Of a stretch of 7,689 nucleotides of DNA, positions 1-6,280 are shown piece after piece; the first letter of the stretch is position 1; every line of letters starts with the position of its first letter. The position numbers were made by a program, and so were the translations under genes. Where the stretch lies: the NCBI GenBank assembly GCA_018241165.1, contig JAFEEK010000073.1:1-7689 (forward strand), in the 5' to 3' direction. The notes below the pieces were generated by a model that saw nothing but the letters and a program-made list of their open reading frames with translations, searched no databases and was not told the DNA's origin. This DNA is from Pseudomonadota bacterium (GTDB lineage Bacteria > Pseudomonadota > Gammaproteobacteria > Xanthomonadales > Rhodanobacteraceae).

Positions 1-2
1 CG

Positions 3-998
3 CTATCGGTGCTGGCATCGCGCGGCGTGTTCGTCGTGCATACCGACGCGATCGAAAATCTGGCGCTGGCCACGCATGCCGTGTTCGACAAGACCGGCAC
101 CTTGACCTGTGCCGAACTCGACCTCACGAGCATCGATGCGCTGGATCCGGACGAGGCGCTTGCGCGCGCCGCGGCGCTCGCGCGCGGCAGCACACATCCG
201 GTCGCTCAGGCGCTCGCTCGCGCTGCACGCGATGCGCCCGTCAGAACCACAAGCGAGGTGCGCACGCATGCCGGCAGCGGTATCGAAGGCATGGTCGATG
301 GACGCCATCTGCGCCTCGGCCAGCGCGGATTTGCACTCGACAGCCACGCGGTCGGCGCAGACGATGCCGCGGTATTTCTTGCCGAAGACGGGAAAATCCT
401 TTCGGCGTTCCACTTGCGCGAACGCGTGCGCGCAGGCGCGCGCGCGACACTGGACGCGCTGCGCGCCGACGGCGTGAGCGTAGAGCTGGCCAGCGGCGAT
501 GCGCACGCAAAAGTCGAAGCCGTGGCGCAGCGGCTGGGCATCGAATCCTGGCATGCGCGCATGAGTCCGGCGGACAAACTCGAACGCCTGCGCACGCTGC
601 GCGCCGGCGGCGCGCGCGTCCTCGCCATCGGCGACGGCATCAACGATGCGCCGGTACTGGCCGGCGCGGACGTCGCCGTCGCGCTCGCATCCGGTTCGGA
701 AGTGGCGCAGGCGACTGGCGACATCGTGCTCGATGGCGACAACCTGCCGGCGCTGGCACACGCGCGCGCGATTGCGCGCGAGACACTGGCCGTGCTGCGC
801 CAGAACCAGCGCTGGGCACTGGCCTACAACCTTGCCGTGGTGCCGCTCGGCGCACTCGGATTCGTGCCGCCGTGGCTGGCCGCGATCGGCATGTCGATGA
901 GTTCACTCGTCGTGATCCTCAATGCGTTGCGCATCGGCCGCAACGAATCGGCGAAAATCCCCGCTGCCGAGCTGGCGGAATTGCGCAGCAGTCCATGA
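3..998 (+). CDS. ccoI: Copper-translocating P1B-type ATPase, CcoI/FixI type (3' part only)
   Basis: The 5' end lies outside the window; frame 3 is open from the first bases and ends at TGA 996-998. The part present covers the P-domain, a short N-domain and the last two membrane helices. Visible motifs are DKTGTLT with the phosphorylated Asp at 87-89, the His-Pro nucleotide-binding pair at 195-200, SGD at 492-500 and GDGINDAP at 630-653. The C-terminal helices carry YN-x4-P and M-x2-SS-x5-N, the signature of the Cu(I) subgroup (P1B-1). The protein hydrolyses ATP to move Cu(I) across the inner membrane. The next gene, overlapping by 4 nt, is ccoS, which points to the CcoI role of supplying copper for cbb3 oxidase assembly rather than the CopA role in copper resistance. 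The metal-binding N-terminus, the CPC helix and the TGE actuator motif cannot be seen. The family call is very sure; the CcoI subtype rests on context. Confidence 0.93.
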   Translation, partial: LSVLASRGVFVVHTDAIENLALATHAVFDKTGTLTCAELDLTSIDALDPDEALARAAALARGSTHPVAQALARAARDAPVRTTSEVRTHAGSGIEGMVDGRHLRLGQRGFALDSHAVGADDAAVFLAEDGKILSAFHLRERVRAGARATLDALRADGVSVELASGDAHAKVEAVAQRLGIESWHARMSPADKLERLRTLRAGGARVLAIGDGINDAPVLAGADVAVALASGSEVAQATGDIVLDGDNLPALAHARAIARETLAVLRQNQRWALAYNLAVVPLGALGFVPPWLAAIGMSMSSLVVILNALRIGRNESAKIPAAELAELRSSP

Positions 999-1186
999 AT
1001 ATCCTCGTCATCATGATTCCGCTGTCGATCCTGCTTCTGGTCGGCGCCGGCATCGCGTTCTTCTGGGCGGTGGAACACGACCAGTTCGACGACATGGACA
1101 CGCCGAAATTGCTGCCGCTGCTCGACGATCCGGCTCCCAAACAAGCCGACGCGCAGCAAGACGACTCGAAGGACACGCCAGCGTGA
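995..1186 (+). CDS. ccoS: cbb3-type cytochrome oxidase assembly protein CcoS
   Basis: This 63-residue protein starts at the ATG inside the ATGA overlap with the ATPase stop, suggesting translational coupling. Residues 1-25 form one membrane helix starting MNILVIMIPLSILLLVG. It runs into FFWAV and then QFDD, the hallmark of CcoS, in which a short helix is followed by a small acidic cytoplasmic tail. The tail here is rich in Asp, Gln and Lys. In the known cco systems, CcoS is a small membrane protein needed for inserting cofactors into the cbb3 oxidase, working with CcoI. Its place directly after the ATPase is the standard ccoIS order. No strong Shine-Dalgarno sequence precedes the ATG, which also suggests coupling to the upstream gene. 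Length is normal for the family (about 50-70 residues). Confidence 0.93.
   Translation: MNILVIMIPLSILLLVGAGIAFFWAVEHDQFDDMDTPKLLPLLDDPAPKQADAQQDDSKDTPA
1169..1173 (+). promoter_or_regulatory. Ribosome binding site fixing the GTG start at 1183
   Basis: AAGGA lies nine bases ahead of GTG 1183, inside the end of ccoS. The open frame continues far upstream of this GTG, so this site together with the GTGA overlap and the onset of the first membrane helix decides the start. Confidence 0.6.
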
Positions 1187-1905
1187 GTGATTCGCTGACC
1201 CTTTTCGCCGCATTGCTGCTCGGCCTGGCCGCCAGCGGACATTGCCTGGTCATGTGCGGCGGAATTTCCGCCGCGCTCGGCATCGCCACCGCCAGGCGCG
1301 CGGACGGACGCCCGCGTCCATGGCTGTTGATCGGATACCAGATCGGACGCGCCGCGTCGTACACGCTGGCCGGATTGCTGCTCGGCGGCGCGCTCGGCGC
1401 GCTGATCGGCGTGCTCGACATCGAATCGGTGCGACGCGCGCTGCGCGTACTCGCTGCCGCCGCGCTGTTGCTCGGCGCGCTGGTCGCGTTCGGGCGCGTG
1501 CGCGATCCGGGCTTCGGCATCGGCCATAAATTGTGGCAACGCATCGCCCCGCTGGGCCGGCGCCTGCTGCCGGTGACCAGTCTGCCGCGCGCGCTCGCGT
1601 TCGGCATGGTTTGGGGCTTCATGCCATGTGGATTTGTCTACACCGTCCTCATCATTTCGGCGCTGCAGGGCGACGCGTTGCATGGTGCGATGACGATGGC
1701 TGCGTTCGGCATCGGCACGCTGCCATCGATGACACTCGCCGCGTTCGGCGCGCAGCGCTTCGCCGGCTTCAGCGCCAGGCCTGCTGCGCGACGCATCGCC
1801 GGCTTTGCCCTGCTCGCCAGCGCCGTGCTCACACTGGCCGGGCCGTGGCTGCCGATGTTTCCGTGGCTGCATGCCTGCCTGCCGTTCGCCTGCCGCACGC
1901 CATGA
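1183..1905 (+). CDS. DsbD_2 / TauE-SafE-like membrane protein of the cco cluster
   Basis: This 240-residue polytopic inner-membrane protein starts at GTG 1183 in a GTGA overlap with ccoS. I chose this start because AAGGA at 1169-1173 is well spaced and the first helix begins at once. It has about six hydrophobic segments, at roughly 1-35, 48-72, 85-107, 132-160, 164-185 and 200-228. Helix 1 contains GHCLVMCGG (Cys21 and Cys25) and a later helix contains WGFMPCGFVYT (Cys149). These are the paired motifs of the COG2836/DsbD_2 group, commonly named 'sulfite exporter TauE/SafE family'. The group often follows ccoGHIS genes. The name is probably misleading: a role in thiol-disulfide or copper handling during oxidase maturation is inferred from context and the Cys motifs, not proven. 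An additional Cys232/Cys237 pair lies close to the C-terminus. Confidence 0.88.
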   Translation: MSDSLTLFAALLLGLAASGHCLVMCGGISAALGIATARRADGRPRPWLLIGYQIGRAASYTLAGLLLGGALGALIGVLDIESVRRALRVLAAAALLLGALVAFGRVRDPGFGIGHKLWQRIAPLGRRLLPVTSLPRALAFGMVWGFMPCGFVYTVLIISALQGDALHGAMTMAAFGIGTLPSMTLAAFGAQRFAGFSARPAARRIAGFALLASAVLTLAGPWLPMFPWLHACLPFACRTP

Positions 1906-1918
1906 CGCGCGCGGCTGC

Positions 1919-1924
1919 TATCCT
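1919..1924 (+). promoter_or_regulatory. Possible -10 element for the nitroreductase-exonuclease pair
   Basis: TATCCT (four of six matches to TATAAT) sits in the 46-nt gap after the membrane-protein gene, 27 bases ahead of ATG 1952. No convincing -35 box is present at 16-18 bp upstream. The gap is the only break in an otherwise overlapping run, so a promoter here is plausible but weakly supported; readthrough from the cco genes is equally possible. Confidence 0.25.
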
Positions 1925-1951
1925 TTGCGGATTCCCACACGAAGTTGCGAC

Positions 1952-2521
1952 ATGGACTTGCTCGACCTGCTCGATTCCCGCCGTTCCACGCCCGCGCGCC
2001 AGCTTGGCGAGCCGGGGCCGACGCCTGCGCAACTCGAACGCTTGCTGACCGCTGCGATCCGCGTTCCCGATCACGGCAAGCTGGCGCCGTGGCGATTGCT
2101 GACGATTGCCGGCGAGACGCGCGCAGCGCTTGGCGAAAAACTCGCGCAGATCCATCAGCGCATTGAACCGGATATCGCGCCCGCACTGCTGATGAAGGAT
2201 CGCGAGCGTTTCACCTTCGCGCCGCTCATCATTGCCGTGATCGCGCGCATCGACGAACACCATCCCAAGATTCCTGCGCAAGAGCAGCTTCTTTCCGCCG
2301 GCTGCATCGCCTACAACCTGCTGCTCGGCGCACTGGCGCTGGGCTTCGGCGCGCAATGGCTGACCGGCTGGGCAGCCTACGACGCCGATGCCGCGGCACT
2401 GTTAAGGCTTGGCGCCAACGAACGCATCGTCGCTTTCGTGCATATCGGCACGCAGCGCGAGGCTGCGCCGGAACGCACGCGTCCGATCTTGACCGACGTC
2501 GTCGGCGAGTTGCGCCTGTGA
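1952..2521 (+). CDS. Nitroreductase-family flavoprotein, YdjA-like
   Basis: This 189-residue protein is close in length and pattern to E. coli YdjA (183 residues), a small FMN-dependent, NAD(P)H-using nitroreductase-fold enzyme of unknown natural substrate. It begins MDLLDLLDSRRS, in which Arg10-Arg11-Ser12 matches the FMN phosphate-binding start of the family. Residues 37-48 read RVPDHGKLAPWR, the second conserved FMN-contact block. Later blocks are QEQLLSAGCIAYN with GFGAQWLTG, and near the C-terminus VHIGTQ, as in the family. It should be a cytoplasmic homodimer, since FMN sites in this fold form at the dimer interface. ATG 1952 is chosen because the family begins exactly here; the frame is open further upstream but reads unrelated sequence inside the previous gene. 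Only a weak ribosome site is visible. Its stop overlaps the exonuclease start by 4 nt. The substrate cannot be predicted. Confidence 0.9.
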   Translation: MDLLDLLDSRRSTPARQLGEPGPTPAQLERLLTAAIRVPDHGKLAPWRLLTIAGETRAALGEKLAQIHQRIEPDIAPALLMKDRERFTFAPLIIAVIARIDEHHPKIPAQEQLLSAGCIAYNLLLGALALGFGAQWLTGWAAYDADAAALLRLGANERIVAFVHIGTQREAAPERTRPILTDVVGELRL

Positions 2522-3408
2522 CGCAGACGCTGCACCTCATCGACGCGAGCCTGTATATCTTCCGCGCCTGGCATTCCATGCCGCCGGATTTTGTCGACAG
2601 CGACGGCGCACCGGTCAACGCCGTGCACGGCTTCACCCGTTTCCTGTGCGATTTCCTTGAACGCACGCAACCGACCCACATCGTGGTCGCGTTCGACGAA
2701 TCGCTGACCAGTTCGTTCCGCAATGCGATCTATCCGGCCTACAAGGCCAATCGCGAATTGCCGCCGGCGGAATTGAAGGTGCAATTCGACTACTGCAAGC
2801 GCGTCGCCGCCGCACTCGGACTTTGCGTATTGCGCGACACGCAGTACGAAGCCGACGACCTGATCGGTAGCGCAGTCGTGGTCGCGCGCGCGCACGGCAT
2901 GCGCAGCGTGATCGTCTCGGCGGACAAGGACTTCGGCCAGCTCATCGGCGACGACGACGAGCAGTGGGATTTTTCCAGAGACCAGCGCTGGGACGCGCAC
3001 GGCGTCAAGCAGCGCCTGGGCGTGCGCCCGGACCAGGTCGTCGATTACCTGGCCTTGACCGGCGATGCCGTGGACAATATCCCCGGCGTGCCCGGCGTCG
3101 GTGCGAAAACCGCAGCGCAACTGCTCGCCAACTTCGACTCGCTCGATGCCTTGTACGCGCGCATCGAGGAAGTGCCGTACCTGCGCCTGCGCGGCGCCGG
3201 ACAGACCTATGCACGGCTCAAGGAACACCGCGCGCAGGCGATGCTGTCGCGCACGCTCGCCAGCATCGCGCTGGATGCGCCGGTGCCTGCGACCGCACCG
3301 GAACTCGCGCGGCGCGGCGGTGATGCAATTGTGCTTGACCAGTTGCTCGAAACCCTGCGCTTCGGGCCGCTGACCCGCAAGCGCTGCAAGGAACTGCTGC
3401 AGGCCTGA
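2518..3408 (+). CDS. Stand-alone 5'-3' exonuclease / flap endonuclease (Pol I N-domain family)
   Basis: This 296-residue protein starts at GTG 2518, in a GTGA overlap with the nitroreductase stop. It is the size of the N-terminal nuclease domain of DNA polymerase I and has no polymerase domain. All nine acidic metal ligands known from T5 flap endonuclease have counterparts at the same spacing: Asp9, Asp60, Glu111, Asp113, Asp114, Asp136, Asp138, Asp183 and Asp186. Lys76 and Arg79 in YKANR match the basic pair near the scissile phosphate. Residues 182-205 form the helix-three-turn-helix DNA-binding motif (GDAVDNIPGVPGVGAKTA). It should therefore be an active structure-specific nuclease on flaps or 5' ends, acting in repair or Okazaki-fragment processing, possibly as backup to PolA. 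It is longer than E. coli ExoIX (Xni, about 250 residues), so I give no symbol. The nitroreductase neighbour gives no clear functional hint. Confidence 0.92.
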   Translation: MTQTLHLIDASLYIFRAWHSMPPDFVDSDGAPVNAVHGFTRFLCDFLERTQPTHIVVAFDESLTSSFRNAIYPAYKANRELPPAELKVQFDYCKRVAAALGLCVLRDTQYEADDLIGSAVVVARAHGMRSVIVSADKDFGQLIGDDDEQWDFSRDQRWDAHGVKQRLGVRPDQVVDYLALTGDAVDNIPGVPGVGAKTAAQLLANFDSLDALYARIEEVPYLRLRGAGQTYARLKEHRAQAMLSRTLASIALDAPVPATAPELARRGGDAIVLDQLLETLRFGPLTRKRCKELLQA

Positions 3409-3411
3409 TCA
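3406..3411. other. Shared stop-codon palindrome TGATCA between convergent genes
   Basis: TGATCA holds the TGA stop of the plus-strand exonuclease (3406-3408) and, on the other strand, the TGA stop of the propeller gene (3411-3409). The two reading frames abut with no base between them, and no hairpin with a T-run is visible at the junction, so each transcript must end inside the opposing gene. Confidence 0.9.
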
Positions 3412-4938
3412 GTGCTTTTCGTGCGGTTCGGATGGCGCGCCGCTGGGTGGCGCAGGCACGCCCGGCTTCATGTCGACGTTCTTGGGCTTGCCCGCCTTGT
3501 CCGGCGCGATTTCCGACGCGCCGCCCCCGCTGACGCCGCTCTGACCCCAGGCAAAGCGCAAATTGCTGCGGAAGATCGCCGTCGGCGCCAGCTTGTCCGC
3601 ATCGGTCAACACGCCGTGGTCGTCGTACAGGCCGGCCTGGCGATTGACGATGGTGTACAGCTTGTCGCCCGCAATGGCACTTGCGTCCAGCGACGTGAAT
3701 TCCGGATGCGCCACATCGAGCGGCATCGCGTTCTTGATCGTGCGTCCGTCCTTGTCCAGTTGCAGGCGCATGATGCGCTTGGGCACCATGCCATCCTCGA
3801 CAACGATCAGGGTGCCATCGTACCAATTCATCGAGACGATACCGCCGAGTACGAGGCGAGAGGGATCGTAACCGATCTCGAACGCCTTGCCGGTAGCGAG
3901 ATCGAAACCGAAGATGCCGGCCGCATAGTCGGCCAGGTACAGCGTGCGGCCGTCGCCGGAAACGGTCAACGCGCTGAAACGCGTGAGTTTGGGATTGTTG
4001 AGGATATCGCGCAGCTTGCCGTCCTCGAGTTTGAAAATCTGTTTGCGCGCGGCATCGGCGGCATAGACCTTCCCGTCGGCGCCTACAGCCAACGCGGTCA
4101 GCCGGTGCACGCCGTCGCCCGGATCAAACAGGTATTTGTGCAGGAGTGTCCCGCTCGCAAGATCAAACTCGAAGATCCCGGCCTTGCCGGCATTGTCGCC
4201 ATTGAAGCCTTGGTAAATCACGGTCGACGAACTACCGGCATACAGCTTGCCATGCGTGGCGTCCACCGCCAGCGAGTCGACGCCCCACAGGCCGTTGGCG
4301 GCGTCGGTCTTGATGAAGTCCGCCAGCTTGCCGCGCGCGTCCACGCGCCGGATTGCACCGTCGCGCGCACTGCCGGCGAGCAGGTCGCCGCGCTTGGCGT
4401 CCCACGCCAGCGCGTCATACAGGTAATCGCCCTTGGGCAGCGAAAACGCAGTCTTGCCTTCGCCAAACTGTTTGGCATTCACATTGAGATTGGCGACAAG
4501 GTAATCCCACACCTTGGTGCCACGAATCGGCTCAAAACGGGCATCGTTGGAAATGTCATAGCCAAAACCCTGTGTCTGCATGCGAATCAGGGTGTCGTAC
4601 GCATGCGGCTTGTCGCCAAGCCTGGCGTAAGCCATGGCCAGTTGCATCTTCAGATCGCCCGAATTCGGCGACAGTTCGCCGACGCGCTTGAGCACCCAGA
4701 CAAAGCGCTGCATGTCGCCCTGTGCAGCGTAAACCTGACCAAGACGGCTCAACGCCGCCACATCGTGCGATTGCGTGACCTGACTCTCGGTAAGCGCCTC
4801 GGCGCGCTTGACCATTTCGGCCTGCGCCTTGGCAGCGGCATCGTCGGGCGCGGCCTGCTGGGCATTGGCGACGCATGCGACCGCCGCGAACGCGGCTGCA
4901 AGGAGCAATGTTGGAATGCGCAAGGATTGAATCGGCAT
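3409..4938 (-). CDS. Exported protein with TPR-like N-terminal part and beta-propeller-like body, function unknown
   Basis: The 509-residue product starts at ATG 4938-4936. I prefer this over an in-frame TTG at 4977 because a clean signal peptide begins here: Arg7, a hydrophobic stretch at 9-24, then ANA before Gln27 as the likely signal peptidase I site. It is probably periplasmic or secreted. Residues 58-123 look like two degenerate TPR helix pairs (LGQVYAAQGDMQR, then MAYARLGDKPHAYDTL). From about 165 to 470 there are repeated strand patterns such as LAWDAKRGDLLAGS, LAVDATHGKLYAGS, LAVGADGKVYAAD and LTVSGDGRTLYLAD. These are typical of SMP-30/NHL-like six-bladed propellers. The last 40 residues are Gly/Pro-rich and charged, likely disordered. 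No catalytic residues can be assigned. The architecture suggests binding or scaffolding, or a lactonase-like activity, but this is speculation. A nearly full-length open frame on the opposite strand is a high-GC artefact. Confidence 0.82.
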   Translation of the reverse strand: MPIQSLRIPTLLLAAAFAAVACVANAQQAAPDDAAAKAQAEMVKRAEALTESQVTQSHDVAALSRLGQVYAAQGDMQRFVWVLKRVGELSPNSGDLKMQLAMAYARLGDKPHAYDTLIRMQTQGFGYDISNDARFEPIRGTKVWDYLVANLNVNAKQFGEGKTAFSLPKGDYLYDALAWDAKRGDLLAGSARDGAIRRVDARGKLADFIKTDAANGLWGVDSLAVDATHGKLYAGSSSTVIYQGFNGDNAGKAGIFEFDLASGTLLHKYLFDPGDGVHRLTALAVGADGKVYAADAARKQIFKLEDGKLRDILNNPKLTRFSALTVSGDGRTLYLADYAAGIFGFDLATGKAFEIGYDPSRLVLGGIVSMNWYDGTLIVVEDGMVPKRIMRLQLDKDGRTIKNAMPLDVAHPEFTSLDASAIAGDKLYTIVNRQAGLYDDHGVLTDADKLAPTAIFRSNLRFAWGQSGVSGGGASEIAPDKAGKPKNVDMKPGVPAPPSGAPSEPHEKH

Positions 4939-4982
4939 GGGAGAATCCGTGATGATGTGAGGCGGGTATGACCGCAACGCGC

Positions 4983-4997
4983 CGGCGAAGTTCGCCG
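4983..4997. repeat. 15-bp inverted repeat in the divergent promoter region
   Basis: CGGCGAA and TTCGCCG are perfect 7-bp inverted arms separated by one base (4990). They lie in the 89-nt space between the propeller gene start (4938) and the Nudix start (5028), about 45 bp from the first and 30 bp from the second. The position suits an operator acting on both divergent promoters. The arms are GC-rich, so a chance occurrence in this base composition is possible. No confident -10/-35 pair could be placed on either strand. Confidence 0.4.
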
Positions 4998-5027
4998 CCG
5001 CAGGTCAGGAACAGGAAACGCGCCAGA

Positions 5028-5576
5028 ATGACGCAAACGCAGACTCTTTTCAACGGCCAGTGGCTGCGCCTGCGCAAGCGCGGGCGCTGGGAATTCGCCG
5101 AGCGCACGAACCCGGGCGGCGGCGTGATCATCGTGGCCGTGACCGACGAAGACCGGATCGTGTTCGTCGAACAATGGCGCGAGGCGATTTCGGCCAAAAC
5201 CATCGAGATGCCGGCGGGTCTGGTCGGCGACCGCGATGGCGGCCCGGACGAGACGGCCATCGCCGCCGCGCAACGCGAATTGCTCGAGGAAACCGGCTAC
5301 CGCGCCGGGCGCGTGGAATTCCTTATGGCTGGGCCGTCATCCGCGGGGATGAGCAACGAGATGATCGCGTTCGTGCGCGCATACGATCTGGTGCGCGAAC
5401 ATGCCGGCGGCGGCGACCGCACCGAAAACATCATCGTGCATGAAGTGCCGCGCAGCGAAGCCGCGCGCTGGCTGCTGGCCAAGGCGCGCGAGGGCTATTC
5501 GATCGACCCGAAACTGTTCGCGGGATTGTATTTCATGGTCCATGCCGACGAATTGTTCGGCAAGGCTTCCGCTTAG
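5028..5576 (+). CDS. Nudix hydrolase, ADP-ribose pyrophosphatase-like
   Basis: The 182-residue protein starts at ATG 5028, preceded by AGGA at 5013-5016. An in-frame ATG at 4968 would add 20 Arg-rich residues that do not look like the family and would cross the inverted repeat. Residues 30-60 give the beta-strand core (GGGVIIVAV, then RIVFVEQWREAI). This leads into EMPAGLVGD and the Nudix helix ending RELLEETGY (83-91). Arg83, Glu84, Glu87 and Glu88 are the metal-binding Nudix residues. The QWRE and EMPAG pattern resembles NudF-type ADP-sugar pyrophosphatases, which split ADP-ribose to AMP and ribose-5-phosphate in the cytoplasm; the exact substrate is not certain. The loop between Gly64 and Glu75 has ten residues rather than the canonical five. 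It is divergent from the propeller gene and ends five bases from the convergent TMEM43 gene. Confidence 0.9.
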   Translation: MTQTQTLFNGQWLRLRKRGRWEFAERTNPGGGVIIVAVTDEDRIVFVEQWREAISAKTIEMPAGLVGDRDGGPDETAIAAAQRELLEETGYRAGRVEFLMAGPSSAGMSNEMIAFVRAYDLVREHAGGGDRTENIIVHEVPRSEAARWLLAKAREGYSIDPKLFAGLYFMVHADELFGKASA

Positions 5577-5581
5577 CCAAT

Positions 5582-6280
5582 CTACTTCGTCAATAGCGCG
5601 GCGCCGCGCTGCACGCCTTCCAGCGTCGCAGCACCCAACGGCACGACGCGGAAACTCACGCGCAGCATGCCGACCTGCGGATGTGCCGGATCGCCGCCGG
5701 CGTAAAGCACGCCGTTATCGGCGCTGAAGCTCGCCGCCATGTTTGGCGCAAGACCGGTGTCGGTCACCGGGTAGGTTTGCGGCGCGCGCTGTGCGGTCAG
5801 CAAGCCCGGATCGATGGTGAACGCGCCGAGCTTGAGTCCCTGCGCCACGAATTGCGCGCTTGCAAATGGCGCGAGCGGATTCTCGTGGCCTTTCGGTTCA
5901 CGGAATTTGCGCGAATCCGCGGGAATTCCCCAACCCGTGTCGTAACCGCACGCCGCACCGGAGCAGTGTTCGCGCCACGCGAACATTTCCACATGACGCA
6001 AAAGCAGGGCTGCGTTGGCAGTTATGCCGAGTTGCGCATCGCGTGCCGGGCCATCCGCAGTGAGCATGCCGGTCACGCGCACGCGACGGCCGTCGTTGGC
6101 GGCATCCATATGCGCCGCATCCACGGTCAGCACGCCGACGGGTGCGCTGGCGATCGTCGGCAATTGCAACTTCGCCAGATGCGCGCGCCCGAACCATAGT
6201 GCAGCGCCGATCGCAATGACGATCACGACCGCGATCGGCCAACGCGGCATGGATGCTTTCCTGCGTTTGCGTTTTGCCAT
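5582..6280 (-). CDS. TMEM43-family membrane-anchored protein, short form
   Basis: The 232-residue product begins MAKRKRRKASMPRW, a strongly basic cytoplasmic start, followed by one membrane helix at about 15-31. The rest is predicted to lie outside the cytoplasm. It matches the TMEM43 (PF07787) pattern in order: a DAANDGRRVRVTG block near 60, then LGITANAALLLRHVEMFAWREH, SRKFREPKGHENP, LGAFTIDPGLL, and finally DPAHPQVGMLRVSFRVVP. From memory of the family, bacterial members continue after this last block for over 100 residues with several C-terminal membrane helices. Here the frame stops about 15 residues later at TAG 5584-5582, against the convergent Nudix gene. The function of bacterial TMEM43 proteins is unknown. 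The start ATG follows directly on the TAG of the MBL gene (TAGATG), so the two are surely co-transcribed. M11 (ATG at 6250) is a less likely start. Confidence 0.82.
   Translation of the reverse strand: MAKRKRRKASMPRWPIAVVIVIAIGAALWFGRAHLAKLQLPTIASAPVGVLTVDAAHMDAANDGRRVRVTGMLTADGPARDAQLGITANAALLLRHVEMFAWREHCSGAACGYDTGWGIPADSRKFREPKGHENPLAPFASAQFVAQGLKLGAFTIDPGLLTAQRAPQTYPVTDTGLAPNMAASFSADNGVLYAGGDPAHPQVGMLRVSFRVVPLGAATLEGVQRGAALLTK

Noticed and set aside
919..1872. Long minus-strand frame opposite the cco genes
   Set aside because: It lies opposite three clear cco-module genes and translates to low-complexity Arg/Gln/Ala-rich sequence with no domain.
4859..4938. Lipoprotein signal in the propeller protein (Cys22)
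   Set aside because: The residues before Cys22 (AVA) lack the Leu/Val/Ile usually needed at -3, while ANA before Gln27 is a good signal peptidase I site.
3412..4971. 519-codon open frame on the plus strand opposite the propeller gene
   Set aside because: The minus strand has a signal peptide and repeated propeller strands over the same span. The plus-strand translation is rich in Arg, Val, Gln and His without any recognisable domain, as expected for the antisense of a high-GC gene.
4968..5027. N-terminal extension of the Nudix protein from ATG 4968
   Set aside because: It adds Arg/Pro-rich residues unlike the family and would run through the inverted repeat; ATG 5028 has a ribosome site and gives a normal N-terminus.
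5560..5590. Terminator hairpin between the Nudix and TMEM43 genes
   Set aside because: Only GGCT and AGCC arms of four bases around a seven-base loop are present, with no T-run on either strand.
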